Below are positions 17,971 to 29,686 of a DNA stretch of 64,000 bases, one piece after another. Position numbers and translations under genes: made by a program. The stretch is from assembly GCF_017814275.1 (NCBI RefSeq), contig NZ_JAGIYQ010000001.1:500825-564824 (forward strand). The letters are read 5' to 3'. A model generated the notes under the pieces. That model was not told where the DNA came from and did no database searches. It saw only the letters and a list, made by a program, of their open reading frames with translations. Source of the stretch: Gottfriedia endophytica. Its GTDB lineage: Bacteria > Bacillota > Bacilli > Bacillales > Bacillaceae_G. The stretch's first letter is position 1. Each line of letters starts with the position of its first letter.

Positions 17971-18909
17971 TTACGCTAAAACGTTCATTACATTTTTTAC
18001 TGCTACAACAGAACGGTCAAGAGCCTCTTTTTCACTCTCCGTCAACTCTAATTCAATAATTTGTTCGATACCGTTTCCACCAATAATTGTTGGAACTCCA
18101 AGGTAAATACCAGTATATCCATATTCACCTTCTAAGTACGCAATTGTAGGTAGTACGCGACGTTGGTCTTTTAAGATCGCTTCTACCATTTCTACTAATG
18201 AAGCAGCTGGCGCATAATATGCACTACCGTTTCCTAATAGATTTACAATTTCCCCGCCACCTTTACGTGTACGTTCAACAATCTCATCTAATCGAGCTTT
18301 TGGAATTAGATTTTCTAACGGAATACCACCAGCGTATGAATAACGCACTAATGGTACCATTTCGTCGCCATGTCCACCTAATACAAATCCAGTAATATCT
18401 TTCACTGATAAATTTAATTCTTGTGCAATGAAAGTTCTGAAGCGAGCAGTATCAAGTACACCAGATTGTCCGATTACGCGATGTTTAGGGAAACCAGACT
18501 CTTTGTATACTGAATATGTCATAGCATCAACAGGATTTGTTAATACAACAATTGTACAATTAGGTGAATATTTAACAATCTCTTGTGTTACTGATTTCAT
18601 AATTTTTGAGTTTGTTGATACTAAATCATCACGACTCATTCCAGGTTTACGAGCTATACCAGCTGTAATTACTACTACATCTGAGTTTGCAGTCTCAGCA
18701 TAGTCACTAGTACCAATGATGTTTGCATCGAACCCTTGAACAGGGCTTGCTTCAAGCATATCCAACGCTTTTCCCTTAGTAGGATTTTCTAATTGTGGAA
18801 TATCAACGATTACAACATCACCTAGTTCTTTCTGAGCAAGTAAAAACGCTGTTGTTGCTCCTGTAAAACCAGCACCGACAACTGAGATTTTACGACGACG
18901 AATCGACAT
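17971..18909 (-). CDS. mdh: Malate dehydrogenase
   Basis: TCA-cycle NAD enzyme of the lactate dehydrogenase-like type, 312 residues. Nucleotide motif [16 protein letters not shown], aspartate for NAD in VIVDIP, substrate arginines in [10 protein letters not shown], and catalytic His in [11 protein letters not shown]. Third gene of the citZ-icd-mdh group, 61 bp after icd, preceded by GGAGAGG and closed by a strong terminator. Confidence 0.96.
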   Translation of the reverse strand: MSIRRRKISVVGAGFTGATTAFLLAQKELGDVVIVDIPQLENPTKGKALDMLEASPVQGFDANIIGTSDYAETANSDVVVITAGIARKPGMSRDDLVSTNSKIMKSVTQEIVKYSPNCTIVVLTNPVDAMTYSVYKESGFPKHRVIGQSGVLDTARFRTFIAQELNLSVKDITGFVLGGHGDEMVPLVRYSYAGGIPLENLIPKARLDEIVERTRKGGGEIVNLLGNGSAYYAPAASLVEMVEAILKDQRRVLPTIAYLEGEYGYTGIYLGVPTIIGGNGIEQIIELELTESEKEALDRSVVAVKNVMNVLA

Positions 18910-18970
18910 GAAAATTCCTCTCCTTTTTGTAGCATAAAATATGCTTCTGTTTACACTCTATTGTATAAAC

Positions 18971-20251
18971 TTAAACAAGTACCGATTCCATATTCTTAAT
19001 TAATTCGTCGCCAAACTCTGAACATTTCACTTCAGTTGCTCCATCCATTAAACGAGCAAAATCGTATGTTACAACTTTTGATTCAATTGTATTTTCCATT
19101 GATTTAATGATCATAGTTGCAGCTTCATTCCATCCCATATGTTCAAGCATTAATACACCTGAAAGAATAACTGAAGATGGATTTACTTTATCTAGGCCAG
19201 CATATTTTGGAGCAGTTCCATGAGTTGCTTCGAAAATAGCATGTCCAGTTTCATAGTTAATGTTAGCACCAGGAGCGATACCGATTCCACCAACTTGTGC
19301 AGCTAGTGCATCAGAGATATAATCTCCATTTAAATTCATTGTTGCAACAACATCAAACTCACGTGGTCTAGTTAAGATTTGTTGTAAGAAGATATCAGCA
19401 ATGCTATCTTTTACTAAAATTTTACCAGCTTTTTCAGCTTCTTCCATTGCTTTATTCGCAGCATCTTTACCTTGTGCTTCTACGATGCGATCATACTCAG
19501 CCCATGTAAATACTTTATCGCCAAATTCTTTTTCAGCAACTTCGTATCCCCAGTTTTTGAATGCACCTTCAGTAAACTTCATAATGTTACCTTTATGAAC
19601 AATTGTTAAAGACTTACGATTTTCTTGAATTGCATAGTTTAATGCAGCACGTACAAGACGTTTTGTTCCTTCTTCAGATATTGGTTTAATACCGATACCA
19701 GAAGTTTCAGGGAAACGGATTTTTTTAACACCCATTTCTTCTTGAAGGAAAGCAATTACTTTCTTAACAGCATCTGTACCATTTTCATACTCAATACCAG
19801 CATAGATATCTTCTGTATTCTCACGGAAAATAACCATATCTGTATCTTCTGGACGTTTAACTGGAGAAGGTACTCCTTCAAAATAACGTACAGGACGTAA
19901 GCAAACAAATAAATCTAACTCTTGACGTAAAGCAACGTTTAATGAACGAATACCTCCGCCAACTGGAGTTGTTAATGGCCCTTTAATTGCCATCATATAT
20001 TCACTAATAGTATCTAAAGTTTCTTGTGGAAGCCACTCACCAGTTTGTTTAAATGCTTTTTCACCAGCTAAAACTTCTTTCCAAACAATTTTACGAGAAC
20101 CATTATAAGCTTTTTCAACCGCAGCATCTAAAACACGTGAAGCTGATGCCCAAATGTCTGGTCCAGTTCCATCGCCTTCAATAAATGGCACAATTGGATT
20201 ATTTGGAACTTGTAATTTCCCATTTTGTAAAGTTATTTTTTCTCCTTGCAT
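18971..20251 (-). CDS. icd: Isocitrate dehydrogenase [NADP]
   Basis: Oxidative decarboxylation of isocitrate to 2-oxoglutarate. 426 residues, normal for the bacterial NADP class. N-terminal [13 protein letters not shown], substrate serine and arginines in [12 protein letters not shown] and [10 protein letters not shown], metal aspartates in the [13 protein letters not shown] region and the adenine loop [15 protein letters not shown]. Sits between citZ and mdh; GGGGGG ribosome site at about 20262. A hairpin in the gap to citZ may reduce readthrough. Confidence 0.96.
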   Translation of the reverse strand: MQGEKITLQNGKLQVPNNPIVPFIEGDGTGPDIWASASRVLDAAVEKAYNGSRKIVWKEVLAGEKAFKQTGEWLPQETLDTISEYMMAIKGPLTTPVGGGIRSLNVALRQELDLFVCLRPVRYFEGVPSPVKRPEDTDMVIFRENTEDIYAGIEYENGTDAVKKVIAFLQEEMGVKKIRFPETSGIGIKPISEEGTKRLVRAALNYAIQENRKSLTIVHKGNIMKFTEGAFKNWGYEVAEKEFGDKVFTWAEYDRIVEAQGKDAANKAMEEAEKAGKILVKDSIADIFLQQILTRPREFDVVATMNLNGDYISDALAAQVGGIGIAPGANINYETGHAIFEATHGTAPKYAGLDKVNPSSVILSGVLMLEHMGWNEAATMIIKSMENTIESKVVTYDFARLMDGATEVKCSEFGDELIKNMESVLV

Positions 20252-20302
20252 ATAAGTGACCCCCCATTAAAATTAAAAAATAATTTAAACACGTACCCAT
20301 AT

Positions 20303-20330
20303 TTAAGAGGGAGAAATTTCCCCCTCTTAT
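20303..20330 (-). terminator. Hairpin between citZ and icd
   Basis: TAAGAGGG and CCCCTCTTA with a short loop; no T-run follows. It could be a weak terminator or an RNA-stability element separating citZ from icd. Confidence 0.45.
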
Positions 20331-20391
20331 ATTTTAACACTATTAATTGAAGATTAAATACTATTTTAACATTCAGAAGAAAAAACTAGTA

Positions 20392-21510
20392 TTATCCTCT
20401 TTGCTCAATTGGAATATATGAATTTTTATCTGGTCCTACATAATCTGCGCGTGGACGGATAATACGATTGTTTTCATATTGTTCTAGAATATGAGCAACC
20501 CATCCAGAAGTACGACTTACAGCAAAGATTGGTGTAAATAAATCATGCTCAATTCCTAAACAATGGTAAACAGATGCAGAGTAGAAATCTACATTAGGTG
20601 GAATATTTTTTTGTTTAGTAACGATATTTTCAATTTTTTCAGACATCGCGTACCATTTAGGTTCGCCAGTAATTTGACATAATTGACGAGACATTTCTCT
20701 TAAATGTTTTGCACGTGGATCTCCACCACGGTATACGCGGTGACCAAATCCCATAATTTTTTTCTTATTATCCATTTTCTCTTGAACGTAAGCTTCTACA
20801 TTTTCAAGTTCGCCAATTTCCATTAGCATTTTCATAACACCTTCATTCGCGCCACCGTGTAATGGCCCTTTTAGGGCACCTATAGCTGCAGCCATACCTG
20901 AATACATATCAGATAAAGTAGCTACACAAACACGTGCTGTAAATGTAGATGCATTTAACTCATGGTCTGCATGAAGAACTAGTGCCTTATTAAAAGCTTC
21001 TTCTGCAAGTTCATTTGGAACTTCTCCATTTAGCATATATAGGAAGTTTGAAGCATAAGATAGATCTTTTCGAGGAGCGACAGGTTCTTGCCCTTTACGA
21101 ATTCGAGAAAACGCTGTCACAAAAGTTGAAATTTTTGCTTGTAATTCAATTGCTTTTTGATAGTTTGATTGTGTATCCATTTTTTCAGCATTTGGATCAT
21201 ATAGACCCAACATAGACATACCCGTACGTAATACTGACATTGGATGATTATCTTTTAAATTTGTATTTTTTAAGAATGTAATTATCCCTTCTGGTAATTC
21301 AGCATTCTCTGCTAATTGAGCTGTTAACTCTTCTAATTGTTGTTTAGTTGGTAATTTACGGTGCCATAATAAATAGACAACTTCTTCAAAGCTAGCAAAT
21401 TCCGCAAGCTCGTCAATCCCAATTCCAACATAAGTTAATGTATCATCAATAATTGAACTAATTGAAGTTGTAGCAGCTACTACTCCCTCTAAACCACTTT
21501 TAACTGTCAT
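20392..21510 (-). CDS. citZ: Citrate synthase
   Basis: Condenses oxaloacetate and acetyl-CoA. 372 residues, short Gram-positive type. Catalytic residues in the expected places: His in LHADHELNAST, His in GFGHRVYRGGDPRA, and Asp in PNVDFYSAS. The GPLHGGANE loop is intact. First gene of the TCA block, with GGAGAGGG ribosome site. The promoter carries a conspicuous dyad that may serve CcpC- or CcpA-type control, as citZ is repressed by both in B. subtilis. Confidence 0.97.
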   Translation of the reverse strand: MTVKSGLEGVVAATTSISSIIDDTLTYVGIGIDELAEFASFEEVVYLLWHRKLPTKQQLEELTAQLAENAELPEGIITFLKNTNLKDNHPMSVLRTGMSMLGLYDPNAEKMDTQSNYQKAIELQAKISTFVTAFSRIRKGQEPVAPRKDLSYASNFLYMLNGEVPNELAEEAFNKALVLHADHELNASTFTARVCVATLSDMYSGMAAAIGALKGPLHGGANEGVMKMLMEIGELENVEAYVQEKMDNKKKIMGFGHRVYRGGDPRAKHLREMSRQLCQITGEPKWYAMSEKIENIVTKQKNIPPNVDFYSASVYHCLGIEHDLFTPIFAVSRTSGWVAHILEQYENNRIIRPRADYVGPDKNSYIPIEQRG

Positions 21511-21561
21511 GTTTTCCCTCTCCTTTGCGTGAAAAATTCCCCAAACCCTAGTTGTTTATAT

Positions 21562-21652
21562 AATCTGATATTTACCCCATAAAAAATATCAGATGTATGT
21601 AGAAAGGTATCCTACTATCTGATATTATAAACAATAATCTGACTTTTGTGAA
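21562..21652 (-). promoter_or_regulatory. citZ promoter with ATCTGATAT dyad
   Basis: On the minus strand TTCACA (21652-21647), 17 bases, TATAAT (21629-21624). A 9-bp inverted pair, ATATCAGAT (21586-21594) and ATCTGATAT (21617-21625), overlaps the -10 and the start region; two further half-matches, AATCTGATATTT (21562-21573) and AATCTGA (21636-21642), flank it. This looks like a multi-site operator. The regulator is not known from sequence alone. Confidence 0.6.
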
Positions 21653-21688
21653 TGAAAACAATTTATTAAAATATATTTAACTTTTATA

Positions 21689-22147
21689 TTACTTGATAAA
21701 ATCCACTAATTTTATGAATACATATGCAATTCCTGCACCAATTAACGGGCCTACAGCAACCCCTTTAAAAACAGCAACAGACAGAACAGTACCTAAAACA
21801 AGAGCTGCAGTAATTTGAGGATCAGAAGCTAGTAATTGCACACCATTTTTTGCTAATAGGGCAACTAGAATTCCTGAAATCAATGCAATCCATGCTACTG
21901 GTGTCTTCAGCGCATCAAAAAGATGTTTAAATCCTATTTCACCCGTTGCAATCGGTACTAATACTGCTATCGTAATGACAGTAACTCCCAAATTGATCCC
22001 TTTACTTTGTAGATAAGGGAATGCTTTAACACTAATAGGAGTAAGCTTTATAATAATTAATATGACAATGGCGATTATTAATGAGTTATTTTTTGCAACA
22101 AATCCAATTAATAATAGTAGTAATAAAAACATCATAGATTCACTCAA
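21689..22147 (-). CDS. ytwI: DUF441 membrane protein YtwI
   Basis: Polytopic membrane protein of unknown function, 152 residues. Four hydrophobic segments: FLLLLLLIGFVAK, LIIAIVILIIIKL, GVTVITIAVLVPIA and the C-terminal VGPLIGAGIAYVFIKLV, with the family's FPYLQSKGINLGVTVI and ATGEIGFKHL signatures. I chose the TTG at 22147, placed after GAGAGG, giving a length close to the B. subtilis protein; an ATG four codons in is the alternative. Divergent from ytvI. Confidence 0.8.
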   Translation of the reverse strand: MSESMMFLLLLLLIGFVAKNNSLIIAIVILIIIKLTPISVKAFPYLQSKGINLGVTVITIAVLVPIATGEIGFKHLFDALKTPVAWIALISGILVALLAKNGVQLLASDPQITAALVLGTVLSVAVFKGVAVGPLIGAGIAYVFIKLVDFIK

Positions 22148-22276
22148 TTTTCTACTTCCTCTCACTATACTAAATGCATAAATTTCCAAGTATAATTACT
22201 ATTATAGAAAAATATTTCTTATTAGAATATAATGTACATAATACCATATTTTCCAAAAAATAAAGGGAGATATCAA

Positions 22277-23392
22277 ATGAATAAACAGTTGCTTTGGAGT
22301 ATTGCTAGGTTACTATTCATTATTTTAAGTACTATTGGCGGAATATTCATAATCCTATTTATAGCAAAGTTAACGTATCCATTTATTATTGCCTTCTTAA
22401 TTGCATTTTTATTAAACCCTTTGGTCAATTTGTTAAATTTTCGATTTAAAATACATAGGGGAATTGCCGTTTTTATTTCGATTGTCATAGTCATTGCTGG
22501 CTTAGTTGGCATCCTAACTTTACTAGTAACAGAAATCATTGCCGGTTCAAATTATTTAATTCAAGTTGTACCAGACAACTTCGAAAAAATTATTTCCTTT
22601 GTTCAAGACATGGTAACTGGAAAACTCCTGCCTTTGTATGATGTTTTATCTCATAAATACAGTCAATTAGGTATCGGACAACAAGATACCATTCGATCAA
22701 ATATTCAGTCGATCGGAAATTCTATTATTGATTTTGGTAAAACAATTTTAACTGGTGTGTTAAATGGCATAACAGTTTTTATTACGCTATTACCAAATAC
22801 CGCAACAGTTTTAGTGATTTCATTACTTTCCACATTCTTTATAAGCAAAGATTGGTTTAAACTAAAAGAAAGAATAGAAAATAAAACACCAGAACGGATA
22901 AAAGGCTATGCTATTTTCATTTTTGCCGATTTACGAAAAGCTTTTTTTGGGTATATCCGTGCTCATTTAACATTAATTTCAATTACAACCGTTATTGTAC
23001 TAATTGGATTATTAATTCTACGAATACCTTTTGCAGTAACAATTGCTCTAATCATTGGTTTTGCAGATTTACTACCTTATCTAGGTACAGGTACAATTTT
23101 TGTCCCATGGATTTTATACACTTTCTTAACAAGTGACTTCTCATTAACGATTGGTCTTTCAATTCTTTTTGCAGTAGTTATTATTTCAAGACAAGTGATG
23201 GAACCAAAAATTATTTCATCAAATATTGGACTAAATCCCTTACCGACGCTAATCGCTTTATTTGTCGGATTTAAGCTCTTAGGTTTTTTAGGACTAATTT
23301 TAGGTCCTGTAACTCTTGTCATTTTTTCGACACTTTATCGAGCTAATGTATTTCATGAAATTTGGAATTATGTTGTTGGAAAGAAAGAGTAA
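22277..23392 (+). CDS. ytvI: AI-2E-family membrane protein YtvI
   Basis: Member of the AI-2E/UPF0118 transporter family; in B. subtilis YtvI is a sporulation-linked integral membrane protein, transported substrate unknown. Start ATG at 22277 behind AAAGGGAG gives 371 residues, the B. subtilis length. Seven to eight hydrophobic segments are visible, including two at the N-terminus (LLFIILSTIGGIFIILFI) and the conserved GFADLLPYLGTGTIFVPW loop near residue 275. Monocistronic, with a terminator. Divergent from ytwI over a 130-bp AT-rich gap. Confidence 0.85.
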   Translation: MNKQLLWSIARLLFIILSTIGGIFIILFIAKLTYPFIIAFLIAFLLNPLVNLLNFRFKIHRGIAVFISIVIVIAGLVGILTLLVTEIIAGSNYLIQVVPDNFEKIISFVQDMVTGKLLPLYDVLSHKYSQLGIGQQDTIRSNIQSIGNSIIDFGKTILTGVLNGITVFITLLPNTATVLVISLLSTFFISKDWFKLKERIENKTPERIKGYAIFIFADLRKAFFGYIRAHLTLISITTVIVLIGLLILRIPFAVTIALIIGFADLLPYLGTGTIFVPWILYTFLTSDFSLTIGLSILFAVVIISRQVMEPKIISSNIGLNPLPTLIALFVGFKLLGFLGLILGPVTLVIFSTLYRANVFHEIWNYVVGKKE

Positions 23393-23440
23393 TGGTCAAC
23401 ACGAAGAATCCTTAAATTCACACTGCTTCTACAGCAAAAA

Positions 23441-23484
23441 AAAGCAACTATCCATTAAGAAATTAGTTTTCATAATGGTATAGT
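23441..23484 (+). terminator. Terminator of ytvI
   Basis: AAAGCAACTATCCATTA pairs with TAATGGTATAGTTGCTTT with one bulge, followed by TTTTT on the plus strand; the upstream A-run makes it usable from the other side as well. Confidence 0.85.
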
Positions 23485-23500
23485 TGCTTTTTTAAATTTG

Positions 23501-23719
23501 GCTGTTTTTGTATACGTTGTTGCTAATTTAGAATGTCTTAGTTTATTACAACTCCAGATTGCTCCCTTTCCGTGGGGCGTGAGCTGAGCCTCCTCGGCAA
23601 GCCTGCGGGGTCTCAGCCTTCCCGCTATTCCCACAGGAGTCTCGCACCTTCCGTTGTAATAAACTTTTATCTTTAAAATTAAAAATCTCAAAAGCAACAA
23701 TCTTTTAGAAAAGAGCCTT
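23501..23719. repeat. Family A repeat, copy 5
   Basis: From GCTGTTTTTGTATACG to AGAAAAGAGCC. Arms read TTTATTACAACTCC and GTTGTAATAAAC: the substitution GATT to TATT is matched on the other side (AATAAA), so pairing is kept. Lies between the convergent ends of ytvI and fxsA. Confidence 0.85.
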
Positions 23720-23723
23720 TTAT

Positions 23724-24122
23724 TTATTTGAAGTTAGTCCAAATGACTTTTCCAGTCAATTTTTTGCTTACGTAAAACAACGTTATCTGAATTACTTTTT
23801 TTCGAATAAAAGGTACAAAAAGCAACAATGCTGCTATATCAGTCAACGGACCCGGAATGATTAATAAAACCCCTGCTAGAAAAAAATAAAAGCCATCCAC
23901 AATCATTGCATCAGGTAACTTCCCCGCCTGTAATTGACTTTTAATTTGGGGTATCATATATCCTCCAACTTTTTTTATCATATAGGCTCCTAAAAAGATG
24001 GTCCCAGTTATCCATAAAAATGTTGTCAGTCCACCTATAAATTTTGCTATAAACAGTAAAAGCATAAAATCAATAATTGGTATTAATAAAAGACAAGCTA
24101 CTATTTTTTTCAAACTGCTCAC
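23724..24122 (-). CDS. fxsA: FxsA family membrane protein
   Basis: Small membrane protein named after an E. coli gene that suppresses F exclusion of phage T7 when overproduced; its cellular role is unclear. 132 residues with hydrophobic segments at about 7-45 (LLLIPIIDFMLLLFIAKFI; TFLWITGTIFLGAYMI) and at 73-104, carrying the family hallmark LLIIPGPLTDIAALLL. It follows pyk in the same direction, 66 bp away. Good GAGGTGAG ribosome site. Confidence 0.85.
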   Translation of the reverse strand: MSSLKKIVACLLLIPIIDFMLLLFIAKFIGGLTTFLWITGTIFLGAYMIKKVGGYMIPQIKSQLQAGKLPDAMIVDGFYFFLAGVLLIIPGPLTDIAALLLFVPFIRKKVIQITLFYVSKKLTGKVIWTNFK

Positions 24123-24188
24123 CTCTCAGGTCTAATTAAATGTAAAAAAGAGAAGGAGATCAAACAATCCTTCTCTTAATAGTATAAC

Positions 24189-25943
24189 TTATAGTATCCC
24201 TTTATGTCCTGTACAAATCACTCCGCGAGCAGCCTCAACAGTAATAACTTGACCATTTACTAATACGTTTGTTGCATTTGCAACTCCAACAACAACTGGA
24301 ATTCCTAAGCTAACTCCTACTACTGCAGCATGACTAGTTAAGCCACCTTCTTCAGTAATAATTGCACTTGCTTTTTCAATTGCTGGCATCATTTCTTTAT
24401 CAGTAGCATGAGTCACTAAAATGTCTCCATCAGACATTTTTGCTAACGCTTCTTCAGCAGTTCTTGCTACAACCACTTTACCAGTAGATGATTTACGACC
24501 AATTCCTTGACCTTGTACAAGAACAGCACCTACAACGTGAATTTTCATTAAGTTTGTCATACCTGTTTCACCAACTGGAATACCTGCAGTTATAATGACT
24601 GTATCACCATTATGAACAAAGTTTGCATTTTGAGCTGAATTCATAGCACTTTCAAGCATTTCATCAGTTGAATTTGCTTTCTCAGTCATTGATGTTTCAA
24701 CACCCCATACTAGCGCTAAACGACGGTTAATACGCTCATCATGCGTAATTGCTAAAATTGGTGCTTTTGGACGATATTTCGAAATCATTTTAGCAGTGTA
24801 GCCACTTTCTGTTGGTGTAATAATTGCTGCTACTTCTAAGTTTAGAGCAGTTGCAGCAACTGATTGACCAATCGCATCAGTTATTGTACCTTTATTTTCT
24901 TTTTGACGTTTAGCATATAGCTCGTCATATTGAAGGCTTTTTTCCATACGAAGTGCAATTGAATTCATCATTGCTACTGATTCCACTGGATAAGTTCCTG
25001 CTGCTGTTTCACCAGAAAGCATGATTGCATCCGTTCCATCTAAAATTGCATTTGCAACGTCACTTGCCTCAGCACGAGTAGGACGTGGATTACGTTGCAT
25101 TGAATCTAACATTTGAGTAGCTGTAATAACAGGTTTTCCTAATACATTACATTTTTTAATTAATGATTTTTGAACTAATGGTACTTCTTCTGGTGGAATT
25201 TCAACACCCATGTCACCACGAGCAACCATTAAACCATCAGAAACTTCAAGGATTTCATCAATGTTATCAATACCTTCGTGATTTTCGATCTTAGAAATAA
25301 TATGAATGTGGCCTGCATTATTTTGACCAAGTAATTCACGAATTTCAAGTACATCGGCTGCTTTACGAACAAACGAAGCTGCAATAAAATCAACGTCTTG
25401 TCCAATACCGAAAATGATATCGCTAACGTCTTTTTCAGTAATACCAGGTAGATTTACACTAACATTTGGTACGTTAACACCTTTTTTGTTTTTTACAAGT
25501 CCGCTGTTAAGTACTTTTGTATAAATTTCATTACCATCAATTTTTGTTACTTCAAGACCAATTAATCCGTCATCAATTAGAATATGTGATCCAACGCTAA
25601 CGTCATTTACTAATCCCTTATATGTAACAGAAAATTTTTCAGCTGTTCCTAGTACTTCTTCAGTTGTAATAATAACTTGTTCACCAGTTTTTAATTCAGC
25701 CTGACCGTTTTCAAAGTCATTTGTTCGAATTTCAGGACCTTTTGTATCTAAAAGAATCGCAACAGTTTTACCTACTTGCTTTGATGCTTCACGGATATTT
25801 ACAATTCTTGCAGCGTGCTCTTCATGACTACCATGAGAGAAATTTAATCGAGCAACGTTCATCCCTGCATTCATTAATTCTACTAATTTTTCAATTGTTT
25901 CACTTGCTGGACCAATTGTACATACTATTTTTGTTTTACGCAT
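24189..25943 (-). CDS. pyk: Pyruvate kinase
   Basis: Final step of glycolysis, phosphoenolpyruvate plus ADP to pyruvate plus ATP. 584 residues: the usual catalytic barrel ([54 protein letters not shown]) and a C-terminal extension of about 110 residues resembling a PEP-utiliser mobile domain ([22 protein letters not shown] region), typical of Bacillus pyruvate kinase. Lies 137 bp after pfkA and is expected to be co-transcribed. Confidence 0.97.
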   Translation of the reverse strand: MRKTKIVCTIGPASETIEKLVELMNAGMNVARLNFSHGSHEEHAARIVNIREASKQVGKTVAILLDTKGPEIRTNDFENGQAELKTGEQVIITTEEVLGTAEKFSVTYKGLVNDVSVGSHILIDDGLIGLEVTKIDGNEIYTKVLNSGLVKNKKGVNVPNVSVNLPGITEKDVSDIIFGIGQDVDFIAASFVRKAADVLEIRELLGQNNAGHIHIISKIENHEGIDNIDEILEVSDGLMVARGDMGVEIPPEEVPLVQKSLIKKCNVLGKPVITATQMLDSMQRNPRPTRAEASDVANAILDGTDAIMLSGETAAGTYPVESVAMMNSIALRMEKSLQYDELYAKRQKENKGTITDAIGQSVAATALNLEVAAIITPTESGYTAKMISKYRPKAPILAITHDERINRRLALVWGVETSMTEKANSTDEMLESAMNSAQNANFVHNGDTVIITAGIPVGETGMTNLMKIHVVGAVLVQGQGIGRKSSTGKVVVARTAEEALAKMSDGDILVTHATDKEMMPAIEKASAIITEEGGLTSHAAVVGVSLGIPVVVGVANATNVLVNGQVITVEAARGVICTGHKGIL

Positions 25944-26080
25944 GTCATACCTCCAAAATTATATAAAGCCCATACCTGTTTGTATGAAGAAATTTATTTT
26001 ACTATATTTTTATCTTTTTGCATTAGTTTTATTAACTATAGAAACTTGATGAAAACGTTTGTCTAAAAAATCACATATTA

Positions 26081-27046
<966 letters not shown>

Positions 27047-27253
27047 TCACCTCGGTATGTATTTACATAAATAACTTAATCATTTAAATAAGTTACCATG
27101 AACTGAGATTTTAAACAATAGTGATCTTGTGAACATTTTCTTAAACTTTTATTTACAAATTTAAGGATTTCCTTATTTTAACAATCAAGTAAAATAAACA
27201 CACTATTCAGTTAAACACATAATTTCATTTCATAAGTTATATTCTCTTTAAAA

Positions 27254-27460
27254 GGCTGTTTTCGTATACATTAATGCGTTAGTTGATTACAACTCCAGGA
27301 TGCTCCCTTTCCGTGGGGCGTGAGCTGAGCCTCCTCGTCGCTATCGCTCCTGCGGGGTCTCAGCCTTCCCGCTATTCCCACAGGAGTCTCGCACCTTCCA
27401 TTGTAATCAACTTCTGTCTTTAAAATAAAACTATCAAAAGCAACAATCTTTTAGAAAAAA
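27254..27460. repeat. Family A repeat, copy 6
   Basis: From GGCTGTTTTCGTATACATT; the usual TGTCGCTATTTTAGAATG segment after this is largely missing. Arms GTTGATTACAAC / TTGTAATCAAC pair perfectly. Centre reads CTCGTCGCTATCGCTCC. Tail ends in AGAAAAAAAAC. Lies between accA and pfkA. Confidence 0.85.
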
Positions 27461-27632
27461 AACATCCATACTAATAAAATTCGTACCGTAGCCCATGAAA
27501 ATTAGGAATTCATCCTATAATGATTGTCTTTTAAGATGTTATATTCAGCGTAGCCCTTTAAAAAAATCTTTCATTGAAATTGTCATTTCTGTATATTTTT
27601 ATCCCAATTAAATAAATGCATACAAAATAAAA

Positions 27633-27673
27633 AATAAGAGCACAGTTACAAGTCCTGTTTCCACGCTCTTATT
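27633..27673 (-). terminator. Terminator of accD-accA
   Basis: AATAAGAGC and GCTCTTATT with a 23-base loop, followed by TTTTATTTTG on the minus strand; 19 bp past accA. Confidence 0.8.
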
Positions 27674-27691
27674 ATTCCCTATATTTACCTA

Positions 27692-28645
27692 TTACTCGTA
27701 CGAAATTTGACCTATTTTTGAAAATTTTTCATATCGTTGCTCAACTAATTCTTCTTGAGAAAGATGTAAAATCTCCTTTAGCGACTCATATAAGTAACGA
27801 TCAATATTCTCAGCTTGTTGGCCTACATCGTTTTGCGCGCCGCCTTTTACCTCAGGAATAATTTGATCAACTACACCAAGTTCATATAAATCTGGTGCTG
27901 TAATCTTCATTGTTTCAGCTGCTTTTCTAGCAAGTGAAGCATCTTTCCAAAGTAAAGCTGCAGCTCCTTCAGGTGAAATTACAGAGTATGTGGAGTTTTC
28001 AAGCATTAATAATTTATTACCGATACCAATTCCTAAAGCTCCACCGCTTCCACCTTCACCAATTACGATACAAATAATTGGTACTCTTAAACCTGCCATT
28101 TCAAACAAGTTTCGTGCAATAGCCTCGCTTTGACCACGTTCTTCAGCTGCTTTACCTGGATAAGCACCTTTCGTGTCAATAAACGTAATAATTGGACGAT
28201 TAAATTTTTCAGCCTGCTTCATCAAACGGAGAGCTTTACGATACCCTTCTGGATGTGGCATACCAAAATTTCTACGAATATTCTCTTTTGTATCTTTTCC
28301 ACGTTGGTGTCCAACAATCGTGACAGGTAGACCATGAAACATTCCTATACCTGATACAATCGCAGCATCATCACCATATAATCTGTCACCATGACACTCA
28401 AAGAAATCTGTAAATAAACGACTAATATAGTCTAGTGTTGTTGGACGTTCTGGATGACGTGCTACTTGCACACGATCCCAAACACCCATATTACCGTAAA
28501 CTTCAGTTTCTAGTGCTTTTAAACGTTCTTCTAAACGATTTATTTCTTCACTAAAATCAACGTCGTGTTGATGAGTATATTCTTTTAATTCATCTATTTT
28601 TGATTTAAGCTCTAGAATTGGCTTTTCAAATTCTAGCATCACCAT
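27692..28645 (-). CDS. accA: Acetyl-CoA carboxylase, carboxyltransferase alpha
   Basis: With AccD forms the carboxyltransferase that makes malonyl-CoA for fatty acid synthesis. 317 residues with the N-terminal helical region ([17 protein letters not shown]), and the crotonase-like core: [48 protein letters not shown]. The ATG overlaps the accD stop codon by one base (TAATG), so translation is coupled, and a GGAGGTG lies 10 bases upstream inside accD. Confidence 0.96.
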   Translation of the reverse strand: MVMLEFEKPILELKSKIDELKEYTHQHDVDFSEEINRLEERLKALETEVYGNMGVWDRVQVARHPERPTTLDYISRLFTDFFECHGDRLYGDDAAIVSGIGMFHGLPVTIVGHQRGKDTKENIRRNFGMPHPEGYRKALRLMKQAEKFNRPIITFIDTKGAYPGKAAEERGQSEAIARNLFEMAGLRVPIICIVIGEGGSGGALGIGIGNKLLMLENSTYSVISPEGAAALLWKDASLARKAAETMKITAPDLYELGVVDQIIPEVKGGAQNDVGQQAENIDRYLYESLKEILHLSQEELVEQRYEKFSKIGQISYE

Positions 28646-29502
28646 TATTGTAAGACACCTCCCTCGTGTAAGGTTAAGATTGTATATAATTTAGATTTCA
28701 TTTCATTTCTTGGTAGAACTGCATCTAATTGACCATGGTCTAACAGAAATTCTGCTGTTTGAAAATCTTCTGGTAATTCTTCACGTATCGTTTGTTCAAT
28801 AATTCGGCGTCCTGCAAATCCAATTAAAGCGCCTGGCTCTGCAAAGTTAAAATCTCCTAGTGATGCAAAACTTGCAGAAACTCCTCCAGTTGTTGGATTC
28901 GTCATTATTGAAATAATTAGGCATCCATTCTCACTATGTCGTTTTAATGCCGCACTAGTTTTCGCCATTTGCATTAGGCTAAGTATACCTTCTTGCATTC
29001 TTGCTCCACCAGAAGCTGTAAAAATAATAAAAGGTAAAAATTCTTCAGTTGCACGTTCAATCGCACGTGTTATTTTTTCACCCACAACTGATCCCATACT
29101 TCCCATACGAAATCTTGAATCCATAATAGCAATAACAACTGGCAAACCATCAATAGTACCTTTTCCAGTCACAATCGCTTCATTCAAATCAGTTTTTTTA
29201 CGATCACTTTCTAGCTTTTCTATATAGTCAGGAAATTTCAGTGGATTAGCTGAAATCATATCTTTATCAAATTCAACAAATGTATCTTCGTCAATAAGTG
29301 ATTCAATTCTTTCAAATGCAGACATTTGATGATGAAAACCACAACCATTACAAACCTTTAAATTTTTTTGTAATTCTTTTGTGATTGAAATTTTTTTACA
29401 TTTAGGACATTTAGTCATAACGCCATCAGGCAAATCAGACTTCATTACTTCTGAAGGTACAGCTGCATATTTCTTCTTTTTAATAAACAGATCTTTAAGC
29501 AA
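28645..29502 (-). CDS. accD: Acetyl-CoA carboxylase, carboxyltransferase beta
   Basis: Partner subunit of AccA. 285 residues. N-terminal zinc ribbon CPKC...CNGCGFHH (about residues 32-56), then the crotonase-like domain with [37 protein letters not shown] and [12 protein letters not shown]. Strong ribosome site GAGGAGG; the start is TTG (from cttgcttaaag: residue 1 then LKDLF). First gene of accD-accA behind a clear promoter. Confidence 0.96.
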   Translation of the reverse strand: MLKDLFIKKKKYAAVPSEVMKSDLPDGVMTKCPKCKKISITKELQKNLKVCNGCGFHHQMSAFERIESLIDEDTFVEFDKDMISANPLKFPDYIEKLESDRKKTDLNEAIVTGKGTIDGLPVVIAIMDSRFRMGSMGSVVGEKITRAIERATEEFLPFIIFTASGGARMQEGILSLMQMAKTSAALKRHSENGCLIISIMTNPTTGGVSASFASLGDFNFAEPGALIGFAGRRIIEQTIREELPEDFQTAEFLLDHGQLDAVLPRNEMKSKLYTILTLHEGGVLQ

Positions 29503-29546
29503 CCTCTTTCCTCCTCACATTTTAAACAATAGTTGTCTTCTAGAAT

Positions 29547-29574
29547 ACTATAAAAATTATACGTTTTTTGTCAA
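29547..29574 (-). promoter_or_regulatory. SigA-type promoter of accD-accA
   Basis: TTGACA (29574-29569), 16 bases, TATAGT (29552-29547) on the minus strand, about 45 bp before accD. Confidence 0.75.
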
Positions 29575-29630
29575 CAGTTGTTATTTTTTAACATACAAAT
29601 TTCGACAATTACTGAATTGTAAAGAAAAAT

Positions 29631-29666
29631 AGTAATTCTCTAATACAACCCGTACAGAGAATTACT
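29631..29666 (-). terminator. Terminator of malic enzyme gene
   Basis: Perfect 11-bp stem AGTAATTCTCT / AGAGAATTACT with a 14-base loop, followed by ATTTTT on the minus strand; 21 bp past the stop codon. Confidence 0.85.
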
Positions 29667-29686
29667 ATTTCAATATATTTTATTGT

